From: Bacillota bacterium | GTDB lineage: Bacteria > Bacillota > Clostridia > Lachnospirales > Lachnospiraceae | Assembly: GCA_023399055.1 (NCBI GenBank) | Contig: JAEWQV010000013.1 | Location: 76,865-140,864 of the forward strand | Direction: 5' to 3' | DNA: 64,000 nt | Shown: piece by piece, positions 35,409-43,161 of the stretch | Numbering within the stretch: the stretch's first letter is position 1 | Layout of the letters: every line of letters begins with the position of its first letter | Notes under the pieces: generated by a model | Seen by the model: the letters and a program-made list of their open reading frames with translations, nothing else | What the model was told of the DNA's origin: nothing | Database searches by the model: none | Program-made: the position numbers and the translations under genes

Positions 35409-35474
35409 AGTTGGCGATTTCTATACTGCATTCTTAGGATAAAACAAACAGCTATTTGATAAAGAATGGCTTTT
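35409..35474 (+). pseudogene. Remnant of a VOC (glyoxalase-like) gene
   Basis: The plus strand matches codons of the intact VOC gene at 21918: GDFYTAFLG, stop (TAA where the intact gene has TGG), NKQLFDKEWL. Only about 22 codons remain. It lies upstream of the GH16 gene, in a 291-bp gap that otherwise holds its promoter and the hairpin at 35482-35520. Confidence 0.7.
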
Positions 35475-35481
35475 AACAGAA

Positions 35482-35520
35482 CAAGAACCGGAAAGTTACA
35501 CCTGGATTTTCCGGTTCTTG
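35482..35520. terminator. Strong hairpin after the kinase gene
   Basis: Perfect 13-bp stem CAAGAACCGGAAA (35482-35494) / TTTCCGGTTCTTG (35508-35520). It lies 29 nt after the cytidylate-kinase-like stop. The T-tract is poor, so termination may be partial. Confidence 0.55.
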
Positions 35521-35548
35521 CAATAAACAAATATTAATTTATTTTTGG

Positions 35549-36151
35549 TTATTCTTTCCATCTATTTACCGCAGCTTTAATAATTTCAGCACACGTTTCA
35601 ATTCCTAGACGTCCGCTGTCAAGGCATAAATCATATGTTCCCATATCGCCCCACTGCTTTCTTGTGTGTGCATTGTAAAAGCTGTTGCGTCGTTTGTCTA
35701 TCTTCGATAATCTTGTGTGTACTTCCTTGTCCGGTACCCCATATTCATTGACAGCTCTTGCAATACGAGTATCCTCATCCGCATAGATAAACACATTTAA
35801 TACATCTTTACGTGTCGCAAGAATTTGTCCGGCACATCGCCCAACGATAACACACTTTCCTTCCACAGCAATATTACGGATTATTTCGCTTTCCGTTTGA
35901 AAGAGTCTATCTGCAAATACTCCCTCTGAGTTAAAATCAGTAGCCATTGCCAAACCATATAGTAAACTATTTGGCAGTACCTCCTCCAGATGCTCTACAT
36001 TCTGTGGTTGTGTATTCAGCTTCTGGGATGCCAACTGCAAAATCTCTTCATTATAAAACTTAAACCCAAGCTCCTGTGCCACAAGAGACCCAACCTGTCT
36101 TCCACCACTTGCAAATTGACGTTCAATTGTAATGATATTAATCTTTGACAT
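35549..36151 (-). CDS. Cytidylate kinase-like family protein
   Basis: 200 aa P-loop protein of the Cytidylate_kin2 family (PF13189-type). The P-loop region is ERQFASGGRQVG (about 9-20), where the Lys of GxGK is replaced by Arg-Gln-Val as usual in this family. CVIVGRCAGQILA and the lid-like VNEYGVPDKEVHTRLSKIDKRR follow, with a Tyr/Arg-rich end. It probably phosphorylates a nucleoside or a small molecule, but the true substrate of these proteins is not settled. ATG at 36151 follows GGGAGG by 7 nt and overlaps the MFS gene by 14 nt, so it is the third cistron of a TetR-MFS operon. Confidence 0.85.
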   Translation of the reverse strand: MSKINIITIERQFASGGRQVGSLVAQELGFKFYNEEILQLASQKLNTQPQNVEHLEEVLPNSLLYGLAMATDFNSEGVFADRLFQTESEIIRNIAVEGKCVIVGRCAGQILATRKDVLNVFIYADEDTRIARAVNEYGVPDKEVHTRLSKIDKRRNSFYNAHTRKQWGDMGTYDLCLDSGRLGIETCAEIIKAAVNRWKE

Positions 36152-37565
36152 ATGAAATCCTCCCTTTACTCTTAAAGAATAGTGATAATATAAATGCAGC
36201 TCCACCAATTATGGTTGCCACTAAAAATGCAGAATTAATACCGTGCACCGCTGCCAAAAGTTTTATGTCCGGAGTCATATTGGTAGCACTGCTAATATAA
36301 TCCTTTGACTTATTTGTCATAATTACTACCAGTATTGCTGTTCCAACCGCACCGGCAATTTGTTTCAAGGTATTTTGAAGAGCTGTTGCATGAGGTATAA
36401 GCTCTTGATTCACTGTCATAAGTCCTGCTGATGTGATAGGCATCAGGACAAATGCCATACCAAAGGAACGGAGGGAATACAGTAAAATAATTTCCCAATA
36501 TGGCGTTGTAAGGGTAAGCGTTGACAGCATAAGGGTAACCCCTGTCATTATTGCTATCCCTATAATAGCAAGTGGCTTAATACCAAATTTATCGAACAAT
36601 CTTCCTGTGAAAATTCCCATTATTCCCATAATCAACGCGCCGGGAAGCAGAAGTAATCCGGAGGAAAGTGGACTGAAGCCTCGTACCTGCTGCATATAAA
36701 TCGGAAGCAGCAGCACCCCACCATTCAGCGCAACTGTAAGGATGATATTTACAACAATGGTATAGGAGAAATTAAAATCTTTAAAAACCTTGAGTTCTAA
36801 AAGTGGATTTTGCTTTTTTAATAGATACAGGACGAACATAAGTAGTACGACTACCGCAACAATTAGAAAGCCGATTACCTTGGGATCACCCCAGCCGTAA
36901 TTGCCAGCCTCACTTACACCATATAAAAGACTCCCAAACCCAATGGTTGACAGAATTGCACCAATGCTGTCAAACTTAGATTTAAAACGTTCATTCTCGA
37001 ATTTAAAAACAATGATTGCTGCAACTATAACACAGACTGCCGCAATCGCCATAGCGTAAAACATAACATTCCAGTCATAGCTTTGAATGACATATCCACT
37101 GATTGTAGGTCCAATGGCCGGTGCAAGAATTATGGCAAGACCAACCAGTCCCATAGCACTGCCCCTCTTCTCTGGTGGGAAGCTATACATAAAGATATTC
37201 ATACCCAGGGGAAGTATGATTCCGCCTCCGACCGCTTGAAAAATACGTCCTGCAAGTAGTAACGTGAAACTTCCTGAAATAGCACAGATTATTGACCCTA
37301 TCATAAAAAACAGCATAGATGTAATGAAGAGTTGTTTATAGCTAAAACGTTGCACTAAAAATGCGCTAATTGGAACCAATATCCCACTGACAAGCATATA
37401 ACCTGTGGACAGCCACTGTGCAGTTGCTGCAGTAATATCAAATCCTTTCATAATCTGAGGCAGTGCTACATTAATAATTGATTGGTTCAAGCTGGTAACC
37501 ATAAGACCTGCAATAACAATTGCAAGCATGGCGCCAACTCCTTTTTTTTGTGCAGTAGATTCCAT
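36138..37565 (-). CDS. MFS multidrug exporter, DHA2 (EmrB/QacA) family
   Basis: 475 aa, about 14 predicted transmembrane helices. Family marks: SLNQSIINVALPQIMKGF in TM1, WLSTGYMLVSGILVPISAFL, and GRIFQAVGGGIILPLGMNI (motif C region). It exports drugs or metabolites using the proton gradient. ATG at 37565 gives 8 nt to AAGGAG; the ATG at 37571 overlaps the TetR stop as ATGA and is the alternative. Regulated by the TetR encoded just upstream, through twin operators at 38251-38298. Confidence 0.92.
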   Translation of the reverse strand: MESTAQKKGVGAMLAIVIAGLMVTSLNQSIINVALPQIMKGFDITAATAQWLSTGYMLVSGILVPISAFLVQRFSYKQLFITSMLFFMIGSIICAISGSFTLLLAGRIFQAVGGGIILPLGMNIFMYSFPPEKRGSAMGLVGLAIILAPAIGPTISGYVIQSYDWNVMFYAMAIAAVCVIVAAIIVFKFENERFKSKFDSIGAILSTIGFGSLLYGVSEAGNYGWGDPKVIGFLIVAVVVLLMFVLYLLKKQNPLLELKVFKDFNFSYTIVVNIILTVALNGGVLLLPIYMQQVRGFSPLSSGLLLLPGALIMGIMGIFTGRLFDKFGIKPLAIIGIAIMTGVTLMLSTLTLTTPYWEIILLYSLRSFGMAFVLMPITSAGLMTVNQELIPHATALQNTLKQIAGAVGTAILVVIMTNKSKDYISSATNMTPDIKLLAAVHGINSAFLVATIIGGAAFILSLFFKSKGRISYVKD

Positions 37566-37567
37566 TG

Positions 37568-38233
37568 TCATTTCTCCTTAAGATTAGCCGTTCTCATAAC
37601 CCCGTACTTTATGATGTTAATTTTATTTTGAAAGCGCTTACGTGCTTCATCGATACCATATCCTCCATGAAACATTTGCGCTAAAGCGTTCTTTGTTATT
37701 GATCGTAGTATACTGATTAAGTCTTCAAAATCTGTTCGACTGCTAATTGTAAGTTCATCTTTGCAGGTCTCATATAAATCCAATTCTCTTTCTGACAGCT
37801 TCTTTCTGGCAGAAAGTATTTCCTGCATACTGATTTCTTTTTCAGAAGCCTCCTCCTCTTCTTTGTTGGAAGAGATAGTACGCATACTGGTGAAGAGCTG
37901 TTGTATCGCTTCTATATCACTGTTATCCTCTGTCAGATAATCCAGCGTTGCTTCAAACATCTCATTATAAATCTGAAAGATATCTCCACCACTGTCAAAG
38001 ACAAGTTCAATACGTCTGTTCATCTGTTCAAAATAATCTTCCAGCATACAAAAAAGCAAGTCCTTTTTGCCTTTGAAATACATGTAGAAGCTCCCACGAG
38101 GAATATCTGCATCCTTAATAATTTTATTGATGGATACCTCTGTAAATGCTACACTTGAGAATTCTTTCTTTGCTGCTGCCAGCAGCTTAGCTCTCTTTTC
38201 TTCCGGTAAATTATAGAATGTACTCGTTGGCAT
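37568..38233 (-). CDS. TetR family transcriptional regulator
   Basis: 221 aa. N-terminal HTH (LLAAAKKEFSSVAFTEVSINKIIKDADIPRGSFYMYFKGKKDLL) and a helical ligand domain. GGAGG stands 6 nt before the ATG. First gene of the TetR-MFS-kinase operon. Two copies of ATGACACCCTGTCAY overlap the promoter, pointing to self-repression relieved by the MFS substrate. Confidence 0.92.
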   Translation of the reverse strand: MPTSTFYNLPEEKRAKLLAAAKKEFSSVAFTEVSINKIIKDADIPRGSFYMYFKGKKDLLFCMLEDYFEQMNRRIELVFDSGGDIFQIYNEMFEATLDYLTEDNSDIEAIQQLFTSMRTISSNKEEEEASEKEISMQEILSARKKLSERELDLYETCKDELTISSRTDFEDLISILRSITKNALAQMFHGGYGIDEARKRFQNKINIIKYGVMRTANLKEK

Positions 38234-38250
38234 AAACTCCTCCTTTTAAT

Positions 38251-38306
38251 ATGACACCCTGTCATGTTACTTTATGTATTATAGATGACACCCTGTCACA
38301 TGTCAA
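38251..38306 (-). promoter_or_regulatory. Promoter with twin TetR operators
   Basis: Read leftward: TTGACA (38306-38301), 17-nt spacer, TATAAT (38283-38278). Operator copy ATGACACCCTGTCAC fills the spacer (38284-38298); a second, perfect copy ATGACACCCTGTCAT lies just downstream of the start point (38251-38265). Centre-to-centre distance is 33 bp, about three helical turns. Confidence 0.8.
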
Positions 38307-38349
38307 TCATAGATTAAATTAAGGGCCGGTTTTACTGTCACTTAGGCGA

Positions 38350-38490
38350 CCGAGCAGATTACGAAGCAACAAGATGAACGAAAGTCGTTTCACTTATCTT
38401 AAAGAACAAAAGTGTTCTATGCACACTCTTTCCAAAACTTTTAATACACAGCTTTTGTTGCGAACACGTAGCTACGCATCATTAGCTCGG
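38350..38490. repeat. Nested palindromic element, MITE- or REP-like
   Basis: The 396-bp gap between the TetR promoter and the response regulator holds this element. Outer arms CCGAGC (38350) / GCTCGG (38485-38490) and AGCAAC / GTTGC enclose several internal hairpins, including GAACA-aaag-TGTTC and GTAGCTAC. It includes dispersed repeat copy 2 (38368-38400: AACAAGATGAACGAAAGTCG then TTTCACTTATCTT). No reading frame of note. Confidence 0.5.
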
Positions 38491-38496
38491 AGGGCT

Positions 38497-38569
38497 TTTA
38501 TATAACAGGAAATTCAGAGGAATTTCTGTTATATAAAAAAACTGTATTTCTCATAAAAAGAAATACAGT
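38497..38569 (-). terminator. Double terminator of sugar locus 2
   Basis: First hairpin met leftward: ACTGTATTTCT (38541-38551) / AGAAATACAGT (38559-38569), followed by TTTTTTT. Second: TTTATATAACAG..AATT / AATTTCTGTTATATAAA (38497-38537). Both are 60-130 nt after the response-regulator stop. Confidence 0.8.
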
Positions 38570-38629
38570 CACGCTTTTCAATTCTATTTGTTGGTTTAAG
38601 CAATCATATTCTTGAGACATAACTATCCA

Positions 38630-39358
38630 TCACTTCTTTTTGTACTCCGAGGGTGACATTCCAGTTACTTTCTTAAATACCTTTGAAAAATATTTATCAT
38701 CCTTATAACCTACCTTAAAGGCAATCTCATAGGTTTTGAAATAATTCTGCTGTAAATAGGTACAGGCATGCTCAATTCTCACCTCATTCAGGAAGTCAAT
38801 GAAACTGCAATTCCTCTGCTGGGAGAATAATGTGGAAAGGTAGCCTGCCGTAATTCCGACTCTCTCTGCTACCTCATTTAACGTCAGATCCTTGTAATAG
38901 TGCTCCTTAATATAATCACTTGCAATATCCACAAATCCGTTTTTACCTGTTTTCTCTGATACGTTTTTATTTTCACGAATTCCAAGGATATCATTGGCAG
39001 TATCATTCAAAATCTTAAGAATATCGGAGGAACGACTTGGTTTTAGCAGATAACCCTTCGCACCGTAATTCAGTGCTTGTTGTGCATATTTGAATTCATC
39101 ATGTCCGCTTAAGATTATTGTTAGAGGCATGATTCCTGCTCTTTGCGTTTCCTGCATCACATCGATTCCATTTTTAACCGGCATCTGCACGTCCAATAGC
39201 ATAAGATCCGGTTCATGGCGAAATATTGTGTCTATTGCTATCTGGCCATTCTCAGCCAGATAGATTTTGTCAAAGCGATCCGTATGCAGCTGGATATACT
39301 TTGCCAATCCGTTTCTTATCATATCCTCATCATCAGCAATTAAAAGTTTTACACCCAA
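38630..39358 (-). CDS. Short response regulator with AraC DNA-binding domain
   Basis: 242 aa. Receiver domain (KLLIADDEDMIRNG; phosphoacceptor Asp in LMLLDVQMPVKNG) joined almost directly to the AraC HTH pair (LTLNEVAERVGITAGYLSTLF; AFKVGYKDDKYFSKVFKKVTG). It lacks the long middle region seen in the locus 1 regulator. The start is TTG at 39358, 9 nt after AAGGAG; no ATG fits. It is the last gene of the receptor-permease-permease-kinase-regulator operon, 3 nt after the kinase. Confidence 0.92.
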   Translation of the reverse strand: MGVKLLIADDEDMIRNGLAKYIQLHTDRFDKIYLAENGQIAIDTIFRHEPDLMLLDVQMPVKNGIDVMQETQRAGIMPLTIILSGHDEFKYAQQALNYGAKGYLLKPSRSSDILKILNDTANDILGIRENKNVSEKTGKNGFVDIASDYIKEHYYKDLTLNEVAERVGITAGYLSTLFSQQRNCSFIDFLNEVRIEHACTYLQQNYFKTYEIAFKVGYKDDKYFSKVFKKVTGMSPSEYKKK

Positions 39359-39361
39359 ATC

Positions 39362-41173
39362 CTACATCTCCTTGTTCTCATATGGTAATTCAATAATGAC
39401 GGTTGTTCCACTACCTTCTTTACTATAGATTAACAATTTAAAATCCTCATGATATTTTAATTCCAGACGTTCTCTAATATTCTTTATTGCATAACGACCA
39501 ATTCTCTGGCTGGCATAGCGTTCGGAATCATTTACATTCAAAATAGCTTTCACTTGCTCCCTGCTCATACCAATTCCATTATCCTTAATCATAAAAATTA
39601 TATGATTGCCTCTTTTTTTCCCCACCAAGGAGATAAAGCATTTTTCACCTGCTTTTTCAAAGCCGTGGACAATTGCATTCTCTATGAAGGGCTGGAGAAT
39701 CAGTTTTGGAATAATGGCAGTTTGAATTTCTTCCTCAATTTTAATCTCATAATCCAAACGCTTTTCAAATCTCATTTTTTGAATGTGGAGATAACGGTCA
39801 ATCAGGTCCTGTTCATTCCTTACAGTTACAATACCTTTTCCTTGACCCAAAACCAACCGGAACAGCTGGGATAACGCATAGATATCCTCCGCAATCTCAT
39901 AATGCTGTGCATCCGTTGCCTGCCAATATAGGGCATCCAAGGTATTATATAAAAAATGAGGATTAATCTGTGCTTGAAGAGCATTCAACTCGCTCTCCTT
40001 CTCCCTAAGAGCCATTACATAATTATTGTCAATTAGGTTTTTAATATCATCTACCATCTGATTAAAGCAAGCAGCCGCTGCTCCTACTTCATCCAGTGTA
40101 TTCACTTCGACCTTCTGATTGAAATCTCCCTTTTTAAACAATTCCATCGCATTGCATAATTTGTTCAAGGGCTTTGAAATAATATTGGATACAAAGATTA
40201 GGATTGGAAATAAACCTACCAGAAAGCCCAATAACAATGCCATTGGAGCAAATGCAATGGAAGATAATTGTGTTCCAAGTCCTGCCTTGGGAACCAATCG
40301 ATACACGATGGTCCCTGTATCCTCGTCCTTGTTATAAAACACTTTATATTTTGCATACTCCACGTAGCCAGAAGTCGTCTCTGTTAATGCTCCAGCGGAT
40401 TTCTCCCCTAATATCTTAGTAAGAATCTCCTCATCAATCCTTCCGCTTCGTATCAGCTCCGTGCTTTCCTCGCTAACCACCACAATACCTTCCAACTCCG
40501 AGGATAAAGAATTCTCACAGAGCTCAGTAAATTTATTCATCGAAGCACCAATTACCAGATATCCCAGTTTATCACGCTTTGCTAGATCATAAATTTCACG
40601 ATATAGAACTAATTTATCCGTTCTATTTGTTTCATAGGTATCATTGTCATTCTTCGTGACTCTTTTCCATATAATCTTGCCCTTTCGTTCTACCGCTTTC
40701 TTATAAGTCTCGGTAGCACGTACCTGTTTCATAGAAGCGAGGTAGGCTGATGCATCCATACATCTTAGGTAGGGTTTCACACCATTCTCTGGATAGATAG
40801 CAATTGTTTTGATTTGTCCGTTCAGAGCCATCATATCCTGAATAATTCTCATCGGGGCATTATGAAGCCAAATCAGGGAATCTTCGTTTAGTTCCTCCGG
40901 CTTATCCGATGTCAATATTAAATTAATATCATTATTAATACAAATATAAGTGGCGAACTCTATAATACTTTTTTGGAGGACATCAATACCACTGGTCAAA
41001 TTCTGAGTACTCTGAAGATAACTCTCATTCTCTGCCTCTATTGTAGAATTATAATTTCTAACAAATAAGATGGCGCTGATCAAGAGCAAGATTGGAGTTA
41101 TGATTATGTAACTGTAAAAAATCAATTTCTTTCTAATACTCAGTCTTCTGATTCGGTTTTTTATGTGCAGCAT
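39362..41173 (-). CDS. YesM-type sensor histidine kinase
   Basis: 603 aa. TM1 near 15-35, extracellular sensor domain of about 260 aa, TM2 near 300-325, HAMP, then His_kinase with AQINPHFLYNTLDALYWQ and an ATPase domain with QPFIENAIVHGFEK and DNGIGMS. Co-transcribed with its importer, so it likely senses the same sugar or the loaded receptor. GGAGGGG precedes the ATG. Confidence 0.93.
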   Translation of the reverse strand: MLHIKNRIRRLSIRKKLIFYSYIIITPILLLISAILFVRNYNSTIEAENESYLQSTQNLTSGIDVLQKSIIEFATYICINNDINLILTSDKPEELNEDSLIWLHNAPMRIIQDMMALNGQIKTIAIYPENGVKPYLRCMDASAYLASMKQVRATETYKKAVERKGKIIWKRVTKNDNDTYETNRTDKLVLYREIYDLAKRDKLGYLVIGASMNKFTELCENSLSSELEGIVVVSEESTELIRSGRIDEEILTKILGEKSAGALTETTSGYVEYAKYKVFYNKDEDTGTIVYRLVPKAGLGTQLSSIAFAPMALLLGFLVGLFPILIFVSNIISKPLNKLCNAMELFKKGDFNQKVEVNTLDEVGAAAACFNQMVDDIKNLIDNNYVMALREKESELNALQAQINPHFLYNTLDALYWQATDAQHYEIAEDIYALSQLFRLVLGQGKGIVTVRNEQDLIDRYLHIQKMRFEKRLDYEIKIEEEIQTAIIPKLILQPFIENAIVHGFEKAGEKCFISLVGKKRGNHIIFMIKDNGIGMSREQVKAILNVNDSERYASQRIGRYAIKNIRERLELKYHEDFKLLIYSKEGSGTTVIIELPYENKEM

Positions 41174-41204
41174 AACCCCTCCGAATATAATAGTTACCTA
41201 GATT

Positions 41205-42041
41205 CTATCCTTTAACCGCACCCATTGCAACACCTTTTGTGATATGCCTGTTTAATAAAATATATACAATTACTGCCGGAGCTGCTGTTAGTGCCATTAC
41301 AGCAAATTGCACCGCATAGTTAGAGGAATATTGACCAGTAAACTCTAAAACCGAGAAAGGAAGTGTCTTCCACTTTGGTGAACTTAAATAGGTGCTTGCC
41401 ATCATAAATTCATTCCAGTTATTTAAAAAAGTCATAATTGCCACCGTTGCAATGGAAGGTTTTAGTAAAGGAGTTACGATTTGAAATACGATTCGATAGA
41501 TACCGCAACCATCCATAACTGCTGCCTCCTCAAGTTCAATCGGAAGTGCTTCAATAAACCCCGTCATTAAGAATAAAGCCTGGGGCAGTGAAAATGCAAT
41601 ATAGGGGATTAATAAAGCCCATATCGTATCCGTAGCATCAATCATATTATAGATTTTATAGTTTGGCAAAAGGGTAGCATGAATTGGAATCATCATACCT
41701 AATAACAGCAGCGTTTTCACAAACCCACTTAACTTCCATTGCATTCTTCTGCAAGCATAGCCAGCCATAATGGAAAATAGTGAAACCAATACTACTGCAA
41801 GTCCATTGATTAAAACACTGTTCTTCAAATAAAGCAGAAAATGTCCGTCTATGAATGCCTTAACATAGTTACCCCATTGTATTTTCTCTGGAATAATCAA
41901 AAGACCACCGGTGAACATTTCATTACTGGTTCCAAGAGAAAAATCAATCAACCAAATCAGCGGAAAGATTTGAACAATTGCAACTGCCGAAAGGATAACC
42001 CATAAAATTGTCTTCTTTATAATTACACCTTTTTCTGTCAT
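41205..42041 (-). CDS. Carbohydrate ABC importer permease, MalG type
   Basis: 278 aa, six predicted transmembrane helices. EAA loop ELEEAAVMDGCGIYRIVFQI, and a C-terminal KGVAMGAVKG tail. ATG at 42041 follows AAGGAGG by 6 nt; the ATG just upstream (42044) is too close, and the longer frame to 42131 runs through a hairpin array. Pairs with the MalF-type permease encoded upstream. No ATPase gene in this operon either. Confidence 0.93.
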   Translation of the reverse strand: MTEKGVIIKKTILWVILSAVAIVQIFPLIWLIDFSLGTSNEMFTGGLLIIPEKIQWGNYVKAFIDGHFLLYLKNSVLINGLAVVLVSLFSIMAGYACRRMQWKLSGFVKTLLLLGMMIPIHATLLPNYKIYNMIDATDTIWALLIPYIAFSLPQALFLMTGFIEALPIELEEAAVMDGCGIYRIVFQIVTPLLKPSIATVAIMTFLNNWNEFMMASTYLSSPKWKTLPFSVLEFTGQYSSNYAVQFAVMALTAAPAVIVYILLNRHITKGVAMGAVKG

Positions 42042-42053
42042 CATAACCTCCTT

Positions 42054-42133
42054 GCTACCTTTAGGTAGCTCATATACTGTGCGAAAAGCACTCTCTGTGC
42101 TTTTTGCAGGTTGAAAGTACTTTTCTTTCAACC
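42054..42133 (-). repeat. Three consecutive perfect hairpins between permease genes, locus 2
   Basis: GCTACC-ttta-GGTAGC (42054-42069), GCGAAAAGCA...TGCTTTTTGC type (42081-42107), and GGTTGAAAG-tactttt-CTTTCAACC (42109-42133). They fill the inter-permease space; no terminator T-tract follows the last. A similar array sits between the permeases of locus 1. Confidence 0.8.
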
Positions 42134-42141
42134 TACCCCTC

Positions 42142-43017
42142 CTATCGCAGCTGCTTCTCGCGGAAAATCCGGTTAAGCATGACGGTTACAAACAGACAGA
42201 TAACGATAAATACCACACCAATGGCATTACCATAACCATATTTAAACGCCTTAAAGGCTTGCAGGTATAAGTAGTTTGCCGTAAATTGAGTGCTGTCACC
42301 TGGTCCTCCCTTTGTTAACAGGTATACCGTTTCCATCTGTTTTAAAGCAGAGATCACTGCCATTGTAACATTAATTTGAATCACCGGCTTCATCAGTGGT
42401 AAGGTAATTCTCATAAATGTTTGCTTTGGACTTGCTCCGTCAATGGAGGCGGCCTCATATAGTACCGGATCAATATTCTTAATTCCAGCATAGTAGATTA
42501 ACATCCCCCATCCAAAACCATGCCAGATGAGTACAATCAAAACTGACCATATCGCCGTATCTGCACTGAACCAGTTAATCTTTCCCTGATAACCCAACCC
42601 TTTCAGAATATTGTTTAATAAACCGAAATCCGGATTATAGATGAATTTCCACAGATATGCGATTACTGCAACCGATATAACGTTGGGGATAAAGTAGACG
42701 CATCGAAAGAACCCCTCCGCCTTGCCCTGTAACTTATCCAGTACTGCTGCTACAACAATTGCTATGGGATGCTGTATTACGATAAATCCGATTGCTAAAA
42801 GAAGTGAATTAATCAGTGCTCTGTGAAAGGTTTCATCCGATATTAGATCCACATAATTTTCCAAACCAATGAATTTTGCTTGACCCATACCGGAGTAATC
42901 CGTAAAGCCATAATAAATGCTCAAGCAAATCGGAGCTAATATGGCTAGTAAAAAGAGTAGTAATCCGGGTAATATTAAACTAACGATAACTAATTTATTA
43001 CTGTATAGTTTTTTCAT
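42142..43017 (-). CDS. Carbohydrate ABC importer permease, MalF type
   Basis: 291 aa, six predicted transmembrane helices. EAA loop YEAASIDGASPKQTFMRITLP, then METVYLLTKGGPGDST typical for this side. ATG at 43017 follows GGAGG by 5 nt; the upstream ATG at 43029 would contain the Shine-Dalgarno. Preceded by the structured copy B element after the receptor gene. Confidence 0.93.
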   Translation of the reverse strand: MKKLYSNKLVIVSLILPGLLLFLLAILAPICLSIYYGFTDYSGMGQAKFIGLENYVDLISDETFHRALINSLLLAIGFIVIQHPIAIVVAAVLDKLQGKAEGFFRCVYFIPNVISVAVIAYLWKFIYNPDFGLLNNILKGLGYQGKINWFSADTAIWSVLIVLIWHGFGWGMLIYYAGIKNIDPVLYEAASIDGASPKQTFMRITLPLMKPVIQINVTMAVISALKQMETVYLLTKGGPGDSTQFTANYLYLQAFKAFKYGYGNAIGVVFIVICLFVTVMLNRIFREKQLR

Positions 43018-43064
43018 AAAATCCTCCATTATGCTGTATTAAAAATCGAAGGAGATATAGAGAA

Positions 43065-43150
43065 AGGGATTGTTGCAAAAAGGTATCTACGTAGAAAAGG
43101 GGGGTGTCCTCGCTTTTCTCTACATATAATAGACTTTTGCAACAGTCCCT
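43065..43150 (-). repeat. Double stem-loop between receptor and permease genes (copy B)
   Basis: Outer stem AGGGA..GTTGCAAAA (from 43065) / TTTTGCAAC..TCCCT (to 43150), perfect within the GTTGCAAAA part. Inner stem GTAGAAAAG / CTTTTCTCTAC. Shares ACATATAATAGACTTTT and GTTGCAAAAA..CTACG with copy A at 5716-5798. Starts 12 nt after the receptor stop. Confidence 0.75.
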
Positions 43151-43161
43151 TTAATAAGTGC

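Noticed and set aside
36310..36498. Minus-strand frame inside the MFS gene
   Set aside because: Out-of-frame shadow of the transporter, without a ribosome site.
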